Below, piece after piece: positions 34,682 to 44,414 of a DNA stretch of 64,000 nucleotides; position 1 is the stretch's first letter, and each line of letters starts with the position of its first letter. Source of the DNA: VXPQ01 sp965223485 (GTDB taxonomy: Bacteria > Bacteroidota > Rhodothermia > Rhodothermales > VXPQ01). The DNA is taken from NCBI GenBank assembly GCA_965223485.1, contig OZ244993.1, positions 1,736,001 through 1,800,000 of the forward strand, given 5' to 3'. The notes beneath the pieces were generated by a model. The model was not told where the DNA came from. It was given only the letters and a program-made list of their open reading frames with translations, and searched no databases. A program made the position numbers and the translations under genes.

Positions 34682-37381
34682 ATGCGTAACAGGACAAGTA
34701 TATTGGCGCTGGTATGGATCGCTTTTCTCGCAGGAGGCGCTGCTCCCGGGAGCCGCATGGACTCGCCCGATGAGCCGCCGGCCCCCGAACGGTTCACCAA
34801 AGTCGTGTTCGACGAAATGCTCTACGAACCTATGGAACTGGAGCTGCTTGATGACGGCCGCATACTCTTCGTCGAGCGGCGCGGCGCCGTAAAGATATAT
34901 GATCCACAGACGGCCCTGACCGAGACGATCGCCGAAATGGATGTATTCATAATGTTTGAAGAAGGACTGCTCGGCGTAGCCCTCGATCCCGACTACGAAG
35001 AAAATCATTGGGTCTATTTCACCTATTCCGCCCCGGATGAGGCTGTGATACGGGTTGCGCGTTTCGTCCTCAAGGATTCTCAACTCGATATGGAGTCCGA
35101 GCGTGTCCTGTTGGAGATTTCCGTTCAGCGCGAGCAGTGTTGTCACGTAGGCGGTTCCCTGGAATTCGGTCCCGAAGGCAATCTGTTCGTGTCGATAGGG
35201 GACAACACCAATCCGTTTGCCTCGGCCGGTTTTAATCCTATTGACGAACGCGAGGGCCGCAGGGCCTGGGACGCACAGAGGTCTTCCGCCAATACAATGG
35301 ACCTGCGCGGGAAGATATTGCGGATTTCGCCGGAAGACGACGGCGCCTACAGCATTCCGGAAGGCAATCTCTTTGCTGACGACCCAACGAAGGGGCGGCC
35401 CGAGATCTACGTGATGGGAAACCGCAACCCCTTCCGTATCTCCATCGACCACCGGACAGGGTATCTGTACTGGGGAGAGGTTGGACCCGACGCGGGGGGA
35501 CCATCCCCCACAAGGGGGGCCATGGGGCATGACGAAGTGAATCAGGCGCGGCAGGCGGGCAACTTCGGCTGGCCGCATTTCGTCGGAAATAACAAGGCCT
35601 ATCACGAATATGATTTCGAGACGGAAGTTGGAGGGTCTCCTTTCGACGCAAGCGCTCCCGTAAACGATTCCCCGAATAACACGGGATCGGAGATCCTTCC
35701 CCCTGCGCAACCGGCCTTCATCTGGTATCCTTACAATGCTTCCGAAGAATTTCCGGTCGCAGGAGAAGGCGGACGTAACGCGATGGCAGGCCCGGTCTAT
35801 TATTATGACGATTATGCCGACTCCGATCGCAAATTCCCGCGCTATTACGACGGAAAGCTGTTTATCTACGACTGGATGCGTAACTGGATCAATGTCGTCA
35901 CGATGAATGAGGACGGAGACTATGTGGACATGGAGCGGTTTATGCCGACGACCGAGTTCAGTCGCCCGATGGATATGCTCTTTGGCCCCGATGGGGCGCT
36001 CTACATGCTCGAATACGGCGCGACATGGTACGGGCATAATCCGGACGCCCGGTTGTTCCGCATCGAGTATGCGGTCAACAACCGCGGCCCCATTGCGCAC
36101 ATTTCGGCGGATCGCCCCATCGGCGCAGCCCCGCTTACCGTGAAGCTGTCTGCGGCCGATTCTTTCGATCCGGATGGCGATTCCGTCACCTGGTCCTGGC
36201 AACGCGAGGGGGACCGGGATCAAATACCCGGCGAAGAGGCCGTCTACTCGTTTGCGGAGCCGGGGACCTATCCGGTAACGCTCACCGTAACCGATAGTGA
36301 GGGCTTAACGGGTACGGACACCATCGACCTTCTCGTCGGCAACGAAATACCGGAGGTTCGCCTCGAATTCTCCGGCAACCGCACATTCTTCCGGGATGAC
36401 AGGGCCATTGAGTATAACGTGGTCGTTACCGATCCGGAAGACGGGGAGATTGCCGCCGAGAATGTCGTCTTTACCATTGACTACCTGCCGCAGGGCGTCG
36501 ATCTGACGATTCAGGCGGGGGGACACCAGGCGGCCCTGGAGCGCGCTTCGGGGCTTATCGGACAAGCCCTGATCGAGCGGCATAACTGCGGGGCGTGCCA
36601 TCTCCGGACGGATGTGTCTATAGGCCCCTCCTATGCGGCCGTTGCCCAAAAGTATCCGGACAACGATGCTTCGCGCGAATATCTTACGGATAAAATTCTC
36701 CAGGGCGGCATTGGTGTCTGGGGGGACCGGGCGATGGCGCCGCAGCCGCAGGTTTCCGCCGAGGAAGCGAACCGCATGGCGGACTTCATCCTTGGGCTGG
36801 ACAGCGTAGCCGTGCGGGGGGCGACGCTGCCGTTGCAGGGCACGTATATCACCGACAAGCACGCTGCGGACGAGGAAGAAGGACGCTACTTCCTGGCGGC
36901 CTCGTACACCGATCGCGGGGCGTTGGGTATGCCCCGCCTCACCGGTCGTAGTGTCGTAACCCTGCGGCACGCGAAGTTGCAGGCGGAAGACTTTGACGAG
37001 GGCGAAGAGGTCATGGCGTTTCCCATATCGGAAGAGGCGTTCGGGGAGGACGCCACAGGAGATATCCTGATAGGGAATGACGGGGCGTATTTCGTTTTCC
37101 GGAACATCGACCTTGCCGGTATCCGGTCGTTTACCGCGCAGATCGGAACCATGGCCGAGATGACCACAGGGGGCCGGCTGGACATACGCGCCGGCGGCGT
37201 TGACGGGGAAGTTCTTGGCGCGTTCGAGGTACCGCAGGGCGGAAGTGGCCTGCAGACCTATGAAGCGGTGCTTGACGCAGCAAGCGGTATGACCGACCTG
37301 TATTTTGTGTTTGTGGCGCCTGAACCGGGCGGGGGGAGTAGTCCGGTTTCCTTCGTCGACTGGATCGTGGCTCAGCAGTAG
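34682..37381 (+). CDS. Secreted multidomain sugar dehydrogenase: GSDH propeller - PKD - cytochrome c - CBM6-like
   Basis: 899 aa with a signal peptide. Residues 30-470 form a soluble-quinoprotein (PQQ-type) sugar dehydrogenase propeller (EEGLLGVALDPDYEENHWVYFTYS, GGSLEFGPEGNLFVSIGDNT, NRNPFRISIDH). A PKD domain follows (ADSFDPDGDSVTWSW, VTLTVTDSEGLTGTD), then a c-type cytochrome domain with heme motif CGACH (HNCGACHLRTDVSIGP) and an axial Met candidate. The C-terminal ~160 residues look like a carbohydrate-binding domain (FVFRNIDLAGIRSFTAQIGTMAEMTTGGRLDIRAG). The enzyme would oxidise a sugar and pass electrons to its own heme outside the cytoplasm. The substrate is unknown. Confidence 0.92.
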   Translation: MRNRTSILALVWIAFLAGGAAPGSRMDSPDEPPAPERFTKVVFDEMLYEPMELELLDDGRILFVERRGAVKIYDPQTALTETIAEMDVFIMFEEGLLGVALDPDYEENHWVYFTYSAPDEAVIRVARFVLKDSQLDMESERVLLEISVQREQCCHVGGSLEFGPEGNLFVSIGDNTNPFASAGFNPIDEREGRRAWDAQRSSANTMDLRGKILRISPEDDGAYSIPEGNLFADDPTKGRPEIYVMGNRNPFRISIDHRTGYLYWGEVGPDAGGPSPTRGAMGHDEVNQARQAGNFGWPHFVGNNKAYHEYDFETEVGGSPFDASAPVNDSPNNTGSEILPPAQPAFIWYPYNASEEFPVAGEGGRNAMAGPVYYYDDYADSDRKFPRYYDGKLFIYDWMRNWINVVTMNEDGDYVDMERFMPTTEFSRPMDMLFGPDGALYMLEYGATWYGHNPDARLFRIEYAVNNRGPIAHISADRPIGAAPLTVKLSAADSFDPDGDSVTWSWQREGDRDQIPGEEAVYSFAEPGTYPVTLTVTDSEGLTGTDTIDLLVGNEIPEVRLEFSGNRTFFRDDRAIEYNVVVTDPEDGEIAAENVVFTIDYLPQGVDLTIQAGGHQAALERASGLIGQALIERHNCGACHLRTDVSIGPSYAAVAQKYPDNDASREYLTDKILQGGIGVWGDRAMAPQPQVSAEEANRMADFILGLDSVAVRGATLPLQGTYITDKHAADEEEGRYFLAASYTDRGALGMPRLTGRSVVTLRHAKLQAEDFDEGEEVMAFPISEEAFGEDATGDILIGNDGAYFVFRNIDLAGIRSFTAQIGTMAEMTTGGRLDIRAGGVDGEVLGAFEVPQGGSGLQTYEAVLDAASGMTDLYFVFVAPEPGGGSSPVSFVDWIVAQQ

Positions 37382-37400
37382 GGCGGTTTGGGGTTTCGGC

Positions 37401-38753
37401 TCAGAAAGATATCCGAGCCCCCAGGACCAAACGACCGTTCGGATGGACGCCGATAGTTGGCATAATGGACGCGGCGCTTTGACCGGGAATTTCCAGACGC
37501 TCCCATTTTTCTCGCTTGAATCCCGCGCCGAAGATTGCGCCCAATAAGGTGCCTCCTCCGGTCCCCATCAAAAACGTCGCTATCGCCGCAAAAGTCTCGA
37601 CGACACCGGCTTCGGTCGTTTGCTCGATGTTGCTTGCTGCGACACCCCCCACAATCATACCGGCGCCTAAACCGATCAAAGTACCTTTTATAAAATGCGA
37701 GTGGACCCCCAGACTTCTTTGCAGCCGCACCATATCGGCATACGCTATGCTTTGTTCTGTAGAGTCTGTAAAGATTGTCAGGGAATGGGCATCGTACTCC
37801 TTTATTCGTCCGATGAGCTCCTCTCCGTTCTCAGTTTTTATCCGCATGCGGTTTTCCAGGGCCAAACGACCGCCCGGGTGGTCGTCAATATCCGGCATAA
37901 CAGACGCGGCGCCCTGATCGGGAATATCCAGACGTTCCCATCTCTCGCGCCTGATTGCTGCGCCTGAAATCATGCCACCCAGGCTAAGCATCGGTGTAAA
38001 AAAACCTATCCCAACCAGTGCCGCCCAGCCGTCCTGCAGGATGACCGCGACGGCTATGCTGCCACCCGCACCAACCAAAACACCCGTCATGGCGCCGTCT
38101 CTGGAATACGAGCGAATTCCCAGGCTTTTTTGTAGTCGCACCATGTCGGCATACGCTATGCTTTGGTCTGTAAAGTCTGTAAGGATGGTCAGGGAATCGG
38201 CATCGTACCCCTTCAGTCGCCCGACGATCTTTTCTCCGTTTTCGGTCGTTATCCGCAAGCGGTTTGCCAGGGTCGAAAATCCGGGCGGTTGGATGCCGAT
38301 GACCGGCGTAACAGACACGACGCCCTGACCGGGAATATCCACATGTTCCCATTTCTCTTGCCTGATCACCGCGTCGACTAAGCCACCCGTCCCTCCCAAA
38401 AGACCTACCCCAGCCGCTGTCGCCAATTTGTCGGTGTGTTCCGGGATGATACTTGCTACGGCAAGCCCCGCAACCATACCAGCGCCTAAGCCGATCAGGG
38501 TGCGTTTCTTATAACGCGGGCGCCCTCCCAAACTCCTTTGCAGCCGCGCCATATCGGCATACGCTATGCTTAGTTCTGTGGAGTCTGTAAGGATTGTCAA
38601 AGAATCGGGATTGTATCCCTTCAGTTGCCCGATGAATTTCTCTCCGTTTTCAGTCGTGATCCGCATGCGGTCTTCGATGAGTTGCGCATGCGCGGGGTGT
38701 GCAAGGAAAAGTATCACTCCGAGGGTCAGGGTTAGCAATGCTTTTCTTTCCAT
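37401..38753 (-). CDS. Three-repeat glycine-zipper membrane protein, unknown function
   Basis: 450 aa with a signal peptide (ALLTLTLGVILFLAHPAHAQ). It is built from three ~140-residue copies. Each has ENRMRI-TENGE---G--K-YD--SLTI-TD-TE-SIAYADM-RLQ-SLG, a Gly-rich hydrophobic stretch (LIGLGAGMVAGLAVASI) and a short REKWERVDIPGQ-A-S--P-IG-HP-GR-AL linker. The repeats suggest internal duplication. Gly-zipper segments commonly make pores or line membranes. No family is recognised. A truncated paralogue lies just upstream. Confidence 0.8.
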   Translation of the reverse strand: MERKALLTLTLGVILFLAHPAHAQLIEDRMRITTENGEKFIGQLKGYNPDSLTILTDSTELSIAYADMARLQRSLGGRPRYKKRTLIGLGAGMVAGLAVASIIPEHTDKLATAAGVGLLGGTGGLVDAVIRQEKWEHVDIPGQGVVSVTPVIGIQPPGFSTLANRLRITTENGEKIVGRLKGYDADSLTILTDFTDQSIAYADMVRLQKSLGIRSYSRDGAMTGVLVGAGGSIAVAVILQDGWAALVGIGFFTPMLSLGGMISGAAIRRERWERLDIPDQGAASVMPDIDDHPGGRLALENRMRIKTENGEELIGRIKEYDAHSLTIFTDSTEQSIAYADMVRLQRSLGVHSHFIKGTLIGLGAGMIVGGVAASNIEQTTEAGVVETFAAIATFLMGTGGGTLLGAIFGAGFKREKWERLEIPGQSAASIMPTIGVHPNGRLVLGARISF

Positions 38754-38957
38754 CGTCGTATTCCGGTTGGAAAGGGTTCGTAAAAACCCGGATAGTGCTG
38801 CTTTAATGTACTGTTTCGTCGGGACCTGCCCCCTAGTGAACAGCTTGCATTGGTAGAGTAAACCGTCACGGATGGGTTGTCAAGCATTGTCAATATCATT
38901 ATTACATATTGAAATTGACACGATACAATATCTGCGACGCGCCGAACAGGTTTCGGC
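38754..38957. other. Upstream region of the three-repeat gene
   Basis: An AT-rich stretch with an inverted repeat TGTCAAT / ATTGACA (38888-38894 and 38914-38920, 19-nt spacer). It could hold the promoter of the leftward gene; I cannot place -10/-35 elements with confidence. Confidence 0.35.
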
Positions 38958-39490
38958 TCAGAACGATATCCGGGTCCCCAGGGCCAAACGACCGTTCGGA
39001 TGGACGCCGATAATCGGCGTAATAGACACGGCGCTTTGACCGGGAATATCCACACGCTCCCATTTTTCTCGCCTGGTCCCCGCGCCGACTATCATGCCCA
39101 ATAAGGTGCCTCCTCCACTCCCAAGCAGAAGTATCCCTGTCGCAGCTATCGCCTCGCCGACGCAAGATTCGTTATTGCACTCGACGTTGCTTGCTCCACG
39201 AAACCCCACAAATATGCCGGCGCCTAAACCGATTATGGTACCTGCTATCAAACGCGAGTGGATCCCCAGGCTTCTTTGCAGCCACGCCATATCGGCATAC
39301 GCTATGCTTATTTCTGTCGAGTCTGTAAGGATGGTCAGGGAATAGGCATCGTATCCCTCCATTCGCCCGATGAACTCCTCACCGTTTTTCGCCTTTATCC
39401 GTATGCGGTTTTCCAGGGCCGAAAGACCGGGCGGGTGGATGCCGATGCCCGGCGTAGCAGACACATCGCCCTGATCGGAGATATCGGTCG
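38958..39490 (-). pseudogene. Truncated paralogue of the three-repeat protein
   Basis: The frame contains the final repeat unit only: ENRIRIKAKNGEEFIGRMEGYDAYSLTILTDSTEISIAYADMAWLQRSLG, the Gly-zipper GLGAGIFVGF, and the family ending ITPIIGVHPNGRLALGTRISF, identical in layout to the end of the 37401-38753 gene. Its apparent start codons, encoding SCRFSAKLLSF, lie in a tandem 22-bp repeat resembling an insertion-sequence end (39503-39546). The 5' part was therefore probably lost to a mobile element. There is no signal peptide, so export is unlikely. Confidence 0.7.
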
Positions 39491-39502
39491 GGTGGATGTA
39501 AA

Positions 39503-39570
39503 ACGACAGCAATTTGGCACTGAAACGACAAGAATTTGGCACTAAATAGCTGAGGTGGAAAACAGTTAGC
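39503..39570. mobile_element. IS21-like terminal repeat scar, copy 1
   Basis: Two tandem ~22-bp units (AACGACAGCAATTTGGCACT and AACGACAAGAATTTGGCACT) followed by AGCTGAGGTGGAAAACAG. The same arrangement is at 59231-59298. Multiple direct repeats at the ends are a feature of IS21-family elements (family knowledge), and CAATTTGGCACT is the shared core. No transposase gene is nearby, so it is a solo end. It cuts the paralogue above. Confidence 0.5.
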
Positions 39571-39943
39571 TTTGAAAACGCCCAAGGCTATGCCGTTCTG
39601 TCACATCGGCCCGGGAGATAGTAATCGTTCCGCTTCGGATTGTCCGGATGCGTTGGTCAGATCGACCTCGGCGTAGAGCGTCTCGCGCGTAGCCACGCCG
39701 CACAAGCCGTTCAGGGATGCGGCCGAGGGGCTGGCGCGCACATCTGCACCCTATGTTTGCGCGCAAACGTGTTTCAATAATCCCGGCGAGCATAGCTTCT
39801 GCGCCTTGTCACTCATAGAAGCCGGAATCTGTTACAAAAAGGTCGATGGCTGTAAGGACTGCACCCCGAAATACCATACGTGATAAGCCTGATAAAAAGC
39901 CGTCAGAAAGCGGCGCTCTACCGGCTTGAGCGTTGTCCGCCAT
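39571..39943. repeat. Degenerate dispersed repeat, copy 1 (core at 39755-39768)
   Basis: It contains GTTTGCGCGCAAAC and 70-75 bp of upstream sequence shared with 47195-47277 and 59482-59560. About 270 bp match the 59.2-59.6-kb copy, with a ~65-bp deletion. Minus-strand translations of two copies share GLCxVAxRETLYA-VDLT, suggesting a decayed coding sequence. No intact gene; 39.80-39.94 kb is otherwise empty. Confidence 0.7.
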
Positions 39944-40660
39944 TTACGATGTTGGCTGTCGTTTTACACGTACCGGGACCTCTTCCCTTGCCAATCCATA
40001 GGCAACGCCTACAGCCCATGTCTGGAGTTCCTCGTACCGTTTGCGGACCCATGCCTGCAGGACGATATTGAGCGGCCACAGGACGAGACGCACTACAAGA
40101 GCCAGCATCGTGGAGACGACTGCAATACCGAGCCCTGCGAGATCCGAGGCCGCATGCCGATTGCCGCTCATAAAGAGCACGAAAATACCCAGGAGCGTAC
40201 CGAGAAGACCCAGACTGAGCGCAATATAGACCGCCGCCGTGATATATCTGTCGACCTCCTTGTAGTTGTCGTGGTCATAACCGATGTAACGCAGCGCATA
40301 GTCCAACATGCTTTGCGGCGTGCCGCCTCGGCCCTGCTCCTCAAGCAGCCTCTCGCCTGTAAGTCGATAGGGGTTGCCCGGACGCACTGAGAAGAGCGCT
40401 GACTGGAAATCCTGCACCCCGAGATCGGAAGGGTTTATTTTCAATAGCGCCTGACTGCCTCGCCACTGGCGGAAGTAGCGTACATACGCCGTACAAAGAA
40501 AGAAGAGGCCCAGCAAAAAGACGAGGGCGAGCGGAAACTCAAAGCCCTGCGCATAGCCAAACAAATCCCAGATCGAGGTGGGAAGGAAGCTGCCCCCTAC
40601 CTCCTGCATTGGCAGGGCAAGTGTAGTATCGGCGGCCTGGGGCGAAACGGATTGTATCAT
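39944..40660 (-). CDS. MotA/TolQ/ExbB-type proton channel protein
   Basis: 238 aa from the ATG at 40660; a longer TTG start at 40750 overlaps the usher stop. Three transmembrane helices in the ExbB layout. A single N-terminal helix (FPLALVFLLGLFFLCTAYV) precedes a long cytoplasmic loop. ITAAVYIALSLGLLGTLLGIFVLFM carries the GLLGT-xGI hallmark, and DLAGLGIAVVSTMLALVV is the last helix. The family forms a proton channel with ExbD/TolR/MotB. It is the final gene of the leftward operon that also encodes two ExbD-like proteins, a TonB-like protein and an usher. Confidence 0.88.
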   Translation of the reverse strand: MIQSVSPQAADTTLALPMQEVGGSFLPTSIWDLFGYAQGFEFPLALVFLLGLFFLCTAYVRYFRQWRGSQALLKINPSDLGVQDFQSALFSVRPGNPYRLTGERLLEEQGRGGTPQSMLDYALRYIGYDHDNYKEVDRYITAAVYIALSLGLLGTLLGIFVLFMSGNRHAASDLAGLGIAVVSTMLALVVRLVLWPLNIVLQAWVRKRYEELQTWAVGVAYGLAREEVPVRVKRQPTS

Positions 40661-40746
40661 CGTGTCGAGGATAAAGGTAAGATTAAAAAAACGCTGTGCC
40701 TGCCAAGGCAAAGCAAACGGCAAGAGGTACGTACTCGGTATGCATA

Positions 40747-43273
40747 TCAAAAAGGCTTGACGAGTACGTCCTGGACAGCTCCCTCTTGCACTTCGATGTC
40801 CCCGGTAAAGGCCTGGAGGTCCTCCTGACCAGGCAGGTCCCTGAGTTCAAAGCGATAAACGCCGGGGGGCAAAAGGACTGAGAAGGTACCCTCCTGGGAT
40901 ACTTCGGAGCTAAGAACCTCTTCATTTCCCTGGAAGAAAACGACGCTGGCCTGTGTGGGAGAGCTCAGCGGCAAATCCTCGATGACTCCTTGCACAATAG
41001 TGTTCCTGTGCACGGGAATGTCGACGCGCTTGGTCGATCCGGGATCTGACATAAAACTGAATGTCATCCCCGTAGGCAGTTGGAGCGCAGGATCGGGGAT
41101 AGACGCCGGATCGATAACGACCTGATATGGCGTACTGGGCGCCAGAAAGTCCGCGCGCACGGCGCTTGCGCCGACTCGTTGGACGCGGGCCTTGACAACC
41201 TTGATATCGAGTCCTTCCACCAAAGACTCTTCCGGGTCTCTACGACCATCCAGGTCCACATCGTAGTACGCTTGCAGGAGCGCGCTACTGCGCATGTGAG
41301 CCTGTCGGCTGAAGCGCATGGGCCGCCCCGGTTCCATCGAGCCGTAGAAGCTCTGTCTGTGGTAAGGAGTGCCTGATTCTACCGACGAATGGTTATTGAC
41401 GCTTATCCACGGGGCATCCGGACGCAAAGTGACCGAGGCTTCCATGTTGTCGTAGGCAAGATCGTAGCCGGCGCGCAGACCAAGAGACACCTTTTTGTAG
41501 TAGGCGTAGAATGTCGCTCCCGCAAAATCCGCTTGTTCCCGCAATCCTCCATCGGCCTGCAAACCGAAGCGTCCGCGCAGTCCCTTGAAGGAGGCCGCTC
41601 GTGTCAGCGATGTCTTCCAGTGCATGCGAAGAGATTCCGAGGAAACAGCACTTTGGCGGCGGGTTGCGCCCACCGTAACGAGGGCGCTCGTCCTGCGCGG
41701 CAGGGTCAGGGTCGTGGAACCGCTCACATTCATGTTGTCGCCGCCGCTGAAAGTTCTGGCCTGCGCGGCATTGAGAAACAGGCTCATACGCCGGCCACCG
41801 AAACTGAGTTGTGTCTGAAGCCGCCTCTTGTAGAACGAAAGCTGCGGCTCTTCGGAAAACTCGGCTTCCGTTTGCAGGCGCAGCCTGTTGAAAGACATAC
41901 GCATGGAGACCCGCGCGGCGCTGCCGCCCTCATTAATCGGTAACGCCACCTCGGCGCCTGCGGTCAAAAAGCCCCACAGGTTTTGAGTCAACCCGACCAT
42001 GGAGGTCATGAGCGTATCAAGGCGTATAAAGGAAGCCTTCGCGGAGAGGCTCTGGTTAATACCGTAGCGGGCTTGTCCGAATGCAAAGAGGGTTTCGTCG
42101 AAGCCGTCACGTCCTGCCCGGGCGTCGTACCAGAAAGCGCCGGGAGGCAGCAGATCCTCCCCGATGAAGAGGTGGCGTGTTATGGTGGTAGGGGGACCGC
42201 CTCCGGGAGGAGCAATCTCGAGCAGGGCCTGCGAGGAACCGTAATACGCAGGGATGCGCAGCGTGTAGCGCCCCTGCGCGTCCGGCCCGCACACGGTCGG
42301 CAAGCACCCCGCCCACCGAGGCAGCAATAATCGCGTCCGGTTCGGCAATTCCTCGTACCACCGCTTCCCGCTGAACGTACCGCGTCGAAAGAGGCATGTT
42401 ACTCAGGCGAAAGCCGTCGTAGGTCGTACGAAGCGGCCACTCGTACATGCTCATGCGCCCCATTTCCACGCGCTTGAGCAAAGGGGAATCCGGAAAATCG
42501 AGCAGGTAGTTCAGCGAACGAAACCGCGTCGTTGTCTGTCCCTGGACCATGGAAAGAGAGCCTTCGGCGGCAAGGTGGCCCCCCAACGCATTCGAATGCA
42601 CCTGGAACCCTCCGTTGTAACTGGAAGAACTGGCCGATCGGCCGCTGCGCGTCAGACGGTAGTTGATGTGCGTGTTGCCCAGCAGTTGCCGGGAACGGCC
42701 GTAGAGCAAAGGACCGTGTGCGTGATTGCCGGAAGCGGCCGGCCTGGCAGCAAAAGAACTTGCCAGCGGCGCCATGGCCGTGGAAAGTCTGATGTGCAGC
42801 GTCGAAGTATCGAACTGCATGGCAGCAGGCGTGAACATCGCCTGCACACCTTCCAGCGCAAGATAATAGCGCCCTTCGCTTGAAAAAAAGTCTTCGGGGG
42901 CAAGCTCCACAGGTTCCGATGTGTCCTGCAACACCCGGCCCGTTGCAAAATCGACCGTAAATATACGCCCTGCGTCTCTGGCCTCAATCACCGAATCCCG
43001 CCTGGAAACATCGAAACCGAGCCGCTCGAAAAAATCTGCGATATCCAGGTAGTACCTGCCTGCCTCAAAGTCCCACCAGGCCAGGCCAGGCATTGAAGAA
43101 TACAGCGCGCCCGGTGTGCTTACCGTCCAGGGCGTCTCCTGTAAAAAACGCAAGGGCCTGCCCGGCTCCGGCGCCTGCTGAGCCCGAACCGGCGCCGAAG
43201 GATATAAAAAGGCAGCAAGCAGCGCCAGTAGACAGAGTGCCCGGAGAAGCCGGATATATCTTACACGCGGCAT
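40747..43273 (-). CDS. Fimbrial usher-like outer-membrane protein (frame disrupted at 42282)
   Basis: Two overlapping ORFs join into 841 aa if one extra G at 42282-42283 is skipped. The signal peptide is RALCLLALLAAFLYPSAPVRAQ. The N-terminal part has YYLDIADFFERLGFDV and FFSSEGRYYLALEGVQAMF (alternative-usher N-domain style). The barrel has PLLYGRSRQLLGNTHINYRLTRS and many aromatic-alternating strands. The C-terminus carries two Ig/CarboxypepD-like domains (QEGTFSVLLPPGVYRFELRDLP). Ushers thread pilin-chaperone complexes through the outer membrane. Uniquely, ExbB/ExbD/TonB-like genes surround it. Confidence 0.75.
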
Positions 43274-43349
43274 GTGATACTTCTCAGGGTTTCTGGGCAA
43301 GGGCTTGTGAGGTTGTTGTGCGGCGTACATCCACCAGTCCAGGACTTTC

Positions 43350-44402
43350 CTACTGTCCCGACCCGGCAGCGCGAAGAGCCCTGTAGCGATCCAGAAGAAC
43401 TGTTACTTTTTCGGTGTCTCCTGTGCGGCGATAGAGGTTGCCCATGAGGGTGAGATAGGCAAGCTGATCCTCCCATTGCATGGCGTCGAAAACTTTCTCG
43501 ATCCGGGGCTCCAGTAATCGTGCCTGCTGTGGATTGTAGCGCGCAAGCCGCAATGCCTCGACAAACGCCCTGCCGGTATACTGACTCCCGACTTCAGTTA
43601 CCTGCAACAGATAGGTAAAGGCCAATGCGGAGGCTCCCTCCCGCCGGTGTTCCAGGGCGCGTTCGAAGAGGGTCGTAGCATACGTCTGTCGAAGATCGTC
43701 CACGAATTCGGGGTACGGCTCTTTTTGCGTTTCGGCGCTATCTGCGACAAGGCCCCAAAGAACCTGCAGGGTGTCCAGCGCGCCTTCCTGATCGTCGTGC
43801 TCCCAGGCCAGCAACGCATGGTTGTAACTGGCCTCCATTCGCGCGGATGTTTGCGTCAAGCGAGGAATCAGCCAGGCCAGCCCCTGTTGCGCTCCGGAAG
43901 GATCGGTGGAGAACAGTGTTTGCAGACTGTCATAGGCCAGCCGGTTCTCGAAGTTGCGATAGTCCCACAAGACCCAGCCCAATTTTTTGCGGGCATAGTC
44001 TTCCTGCTCGGGGGTGGTTGTATACTCCTTTGCGTGTGACAAGGCATGGCGTACCCCCTCCCCGTCCCGGCTTTCGACAAACGCCTGATACGAGCGGGCG
44101 TAATAAGTGAAAAGCATGAGGCTGTCCGGCGGCGGGCGCTCCGCATCCAGCGCAAAAGCGAGGCGGGAATCATCCAGAACGGCTTCCGCCGCCTGGGTTT
44201 CCGCCAGGGCGTGCACAAAGGCGCCGTGGAAAGAATTCAGCACGTCCGCAATAACCAGACTATCCACGCCGGGCAGGGGGGGCGAAACCGGGTCCATGGG
44301 AACAGGCTCGCTCTCAGTGATAACCTCTTTCGAGGAGCCACATCCCCATAGAAATGCGAGACACAGTGTGCCTACCGCCGGAAGTATTGCCAATCGATGC
44401 AT
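43350..44402 (-). CDS. TPR-like lipoprotein
   Basis: 350 aa. The leader ends LAFLWGC, a lipobox with Cys21. The rest is helical with degenerate TPR-like pairs (HALSHAKEYTTTPEQEDYARKKLGWVLWDYRNFENRLAYDSLQTLF, HALLAWEHDDQEGALDTLQVLWGLV, LAYLTLMGNLYRRTGDTEKVTVLLDRYRAL). Such lipoproteins often act as scaffolds or pilotins for outer-membrane secretins and barrels. Located between the ExbD-like gene (12 bp away) and the usher, it may help assemble the usher. Function is inferred from position. Confidence 0.75.
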   Translation of the reverse strand: MHRLAILPAVGTLCLAFLWGCGSSKEVITESEPVPMDPVSPPLPGVDSLVIADVLNSFHGAFVHALAETQAAEAVLDDSRLAFALDAERPPPDSLMLFTYYARSYQAFVESRDGEGVRHALSHAKEYTTTPEQEDYARKKLGWVLWDYRNFENRLAYDSLQTLFSTDPSGAQQGLAWLIPRLTQTSARMEASYNHALLAWEHDDQEGALDTLQVLWGLVADSAETQKEPYPEFVDDLRQTYATTLFERALEHRREGASALAFTYLLQVTEVGSQYTGRAFVEALRLARYNPQQARLLEPRIEKVFDAMQWEDQLAYLTLMGNLYRRTGDTEKVTVLLDRYRALRAAGSGQ

Positions 44403-44414
44403 AACGAATCCGGC

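Noticed and set aside
34505..36223. 572-codon minus-strand ORF
   Set aside because: Exactly antisense to the dehydrogenase gene over most of its length, with Arg/His-rich shadow composition and no domain; the plus-strand gene is certain.
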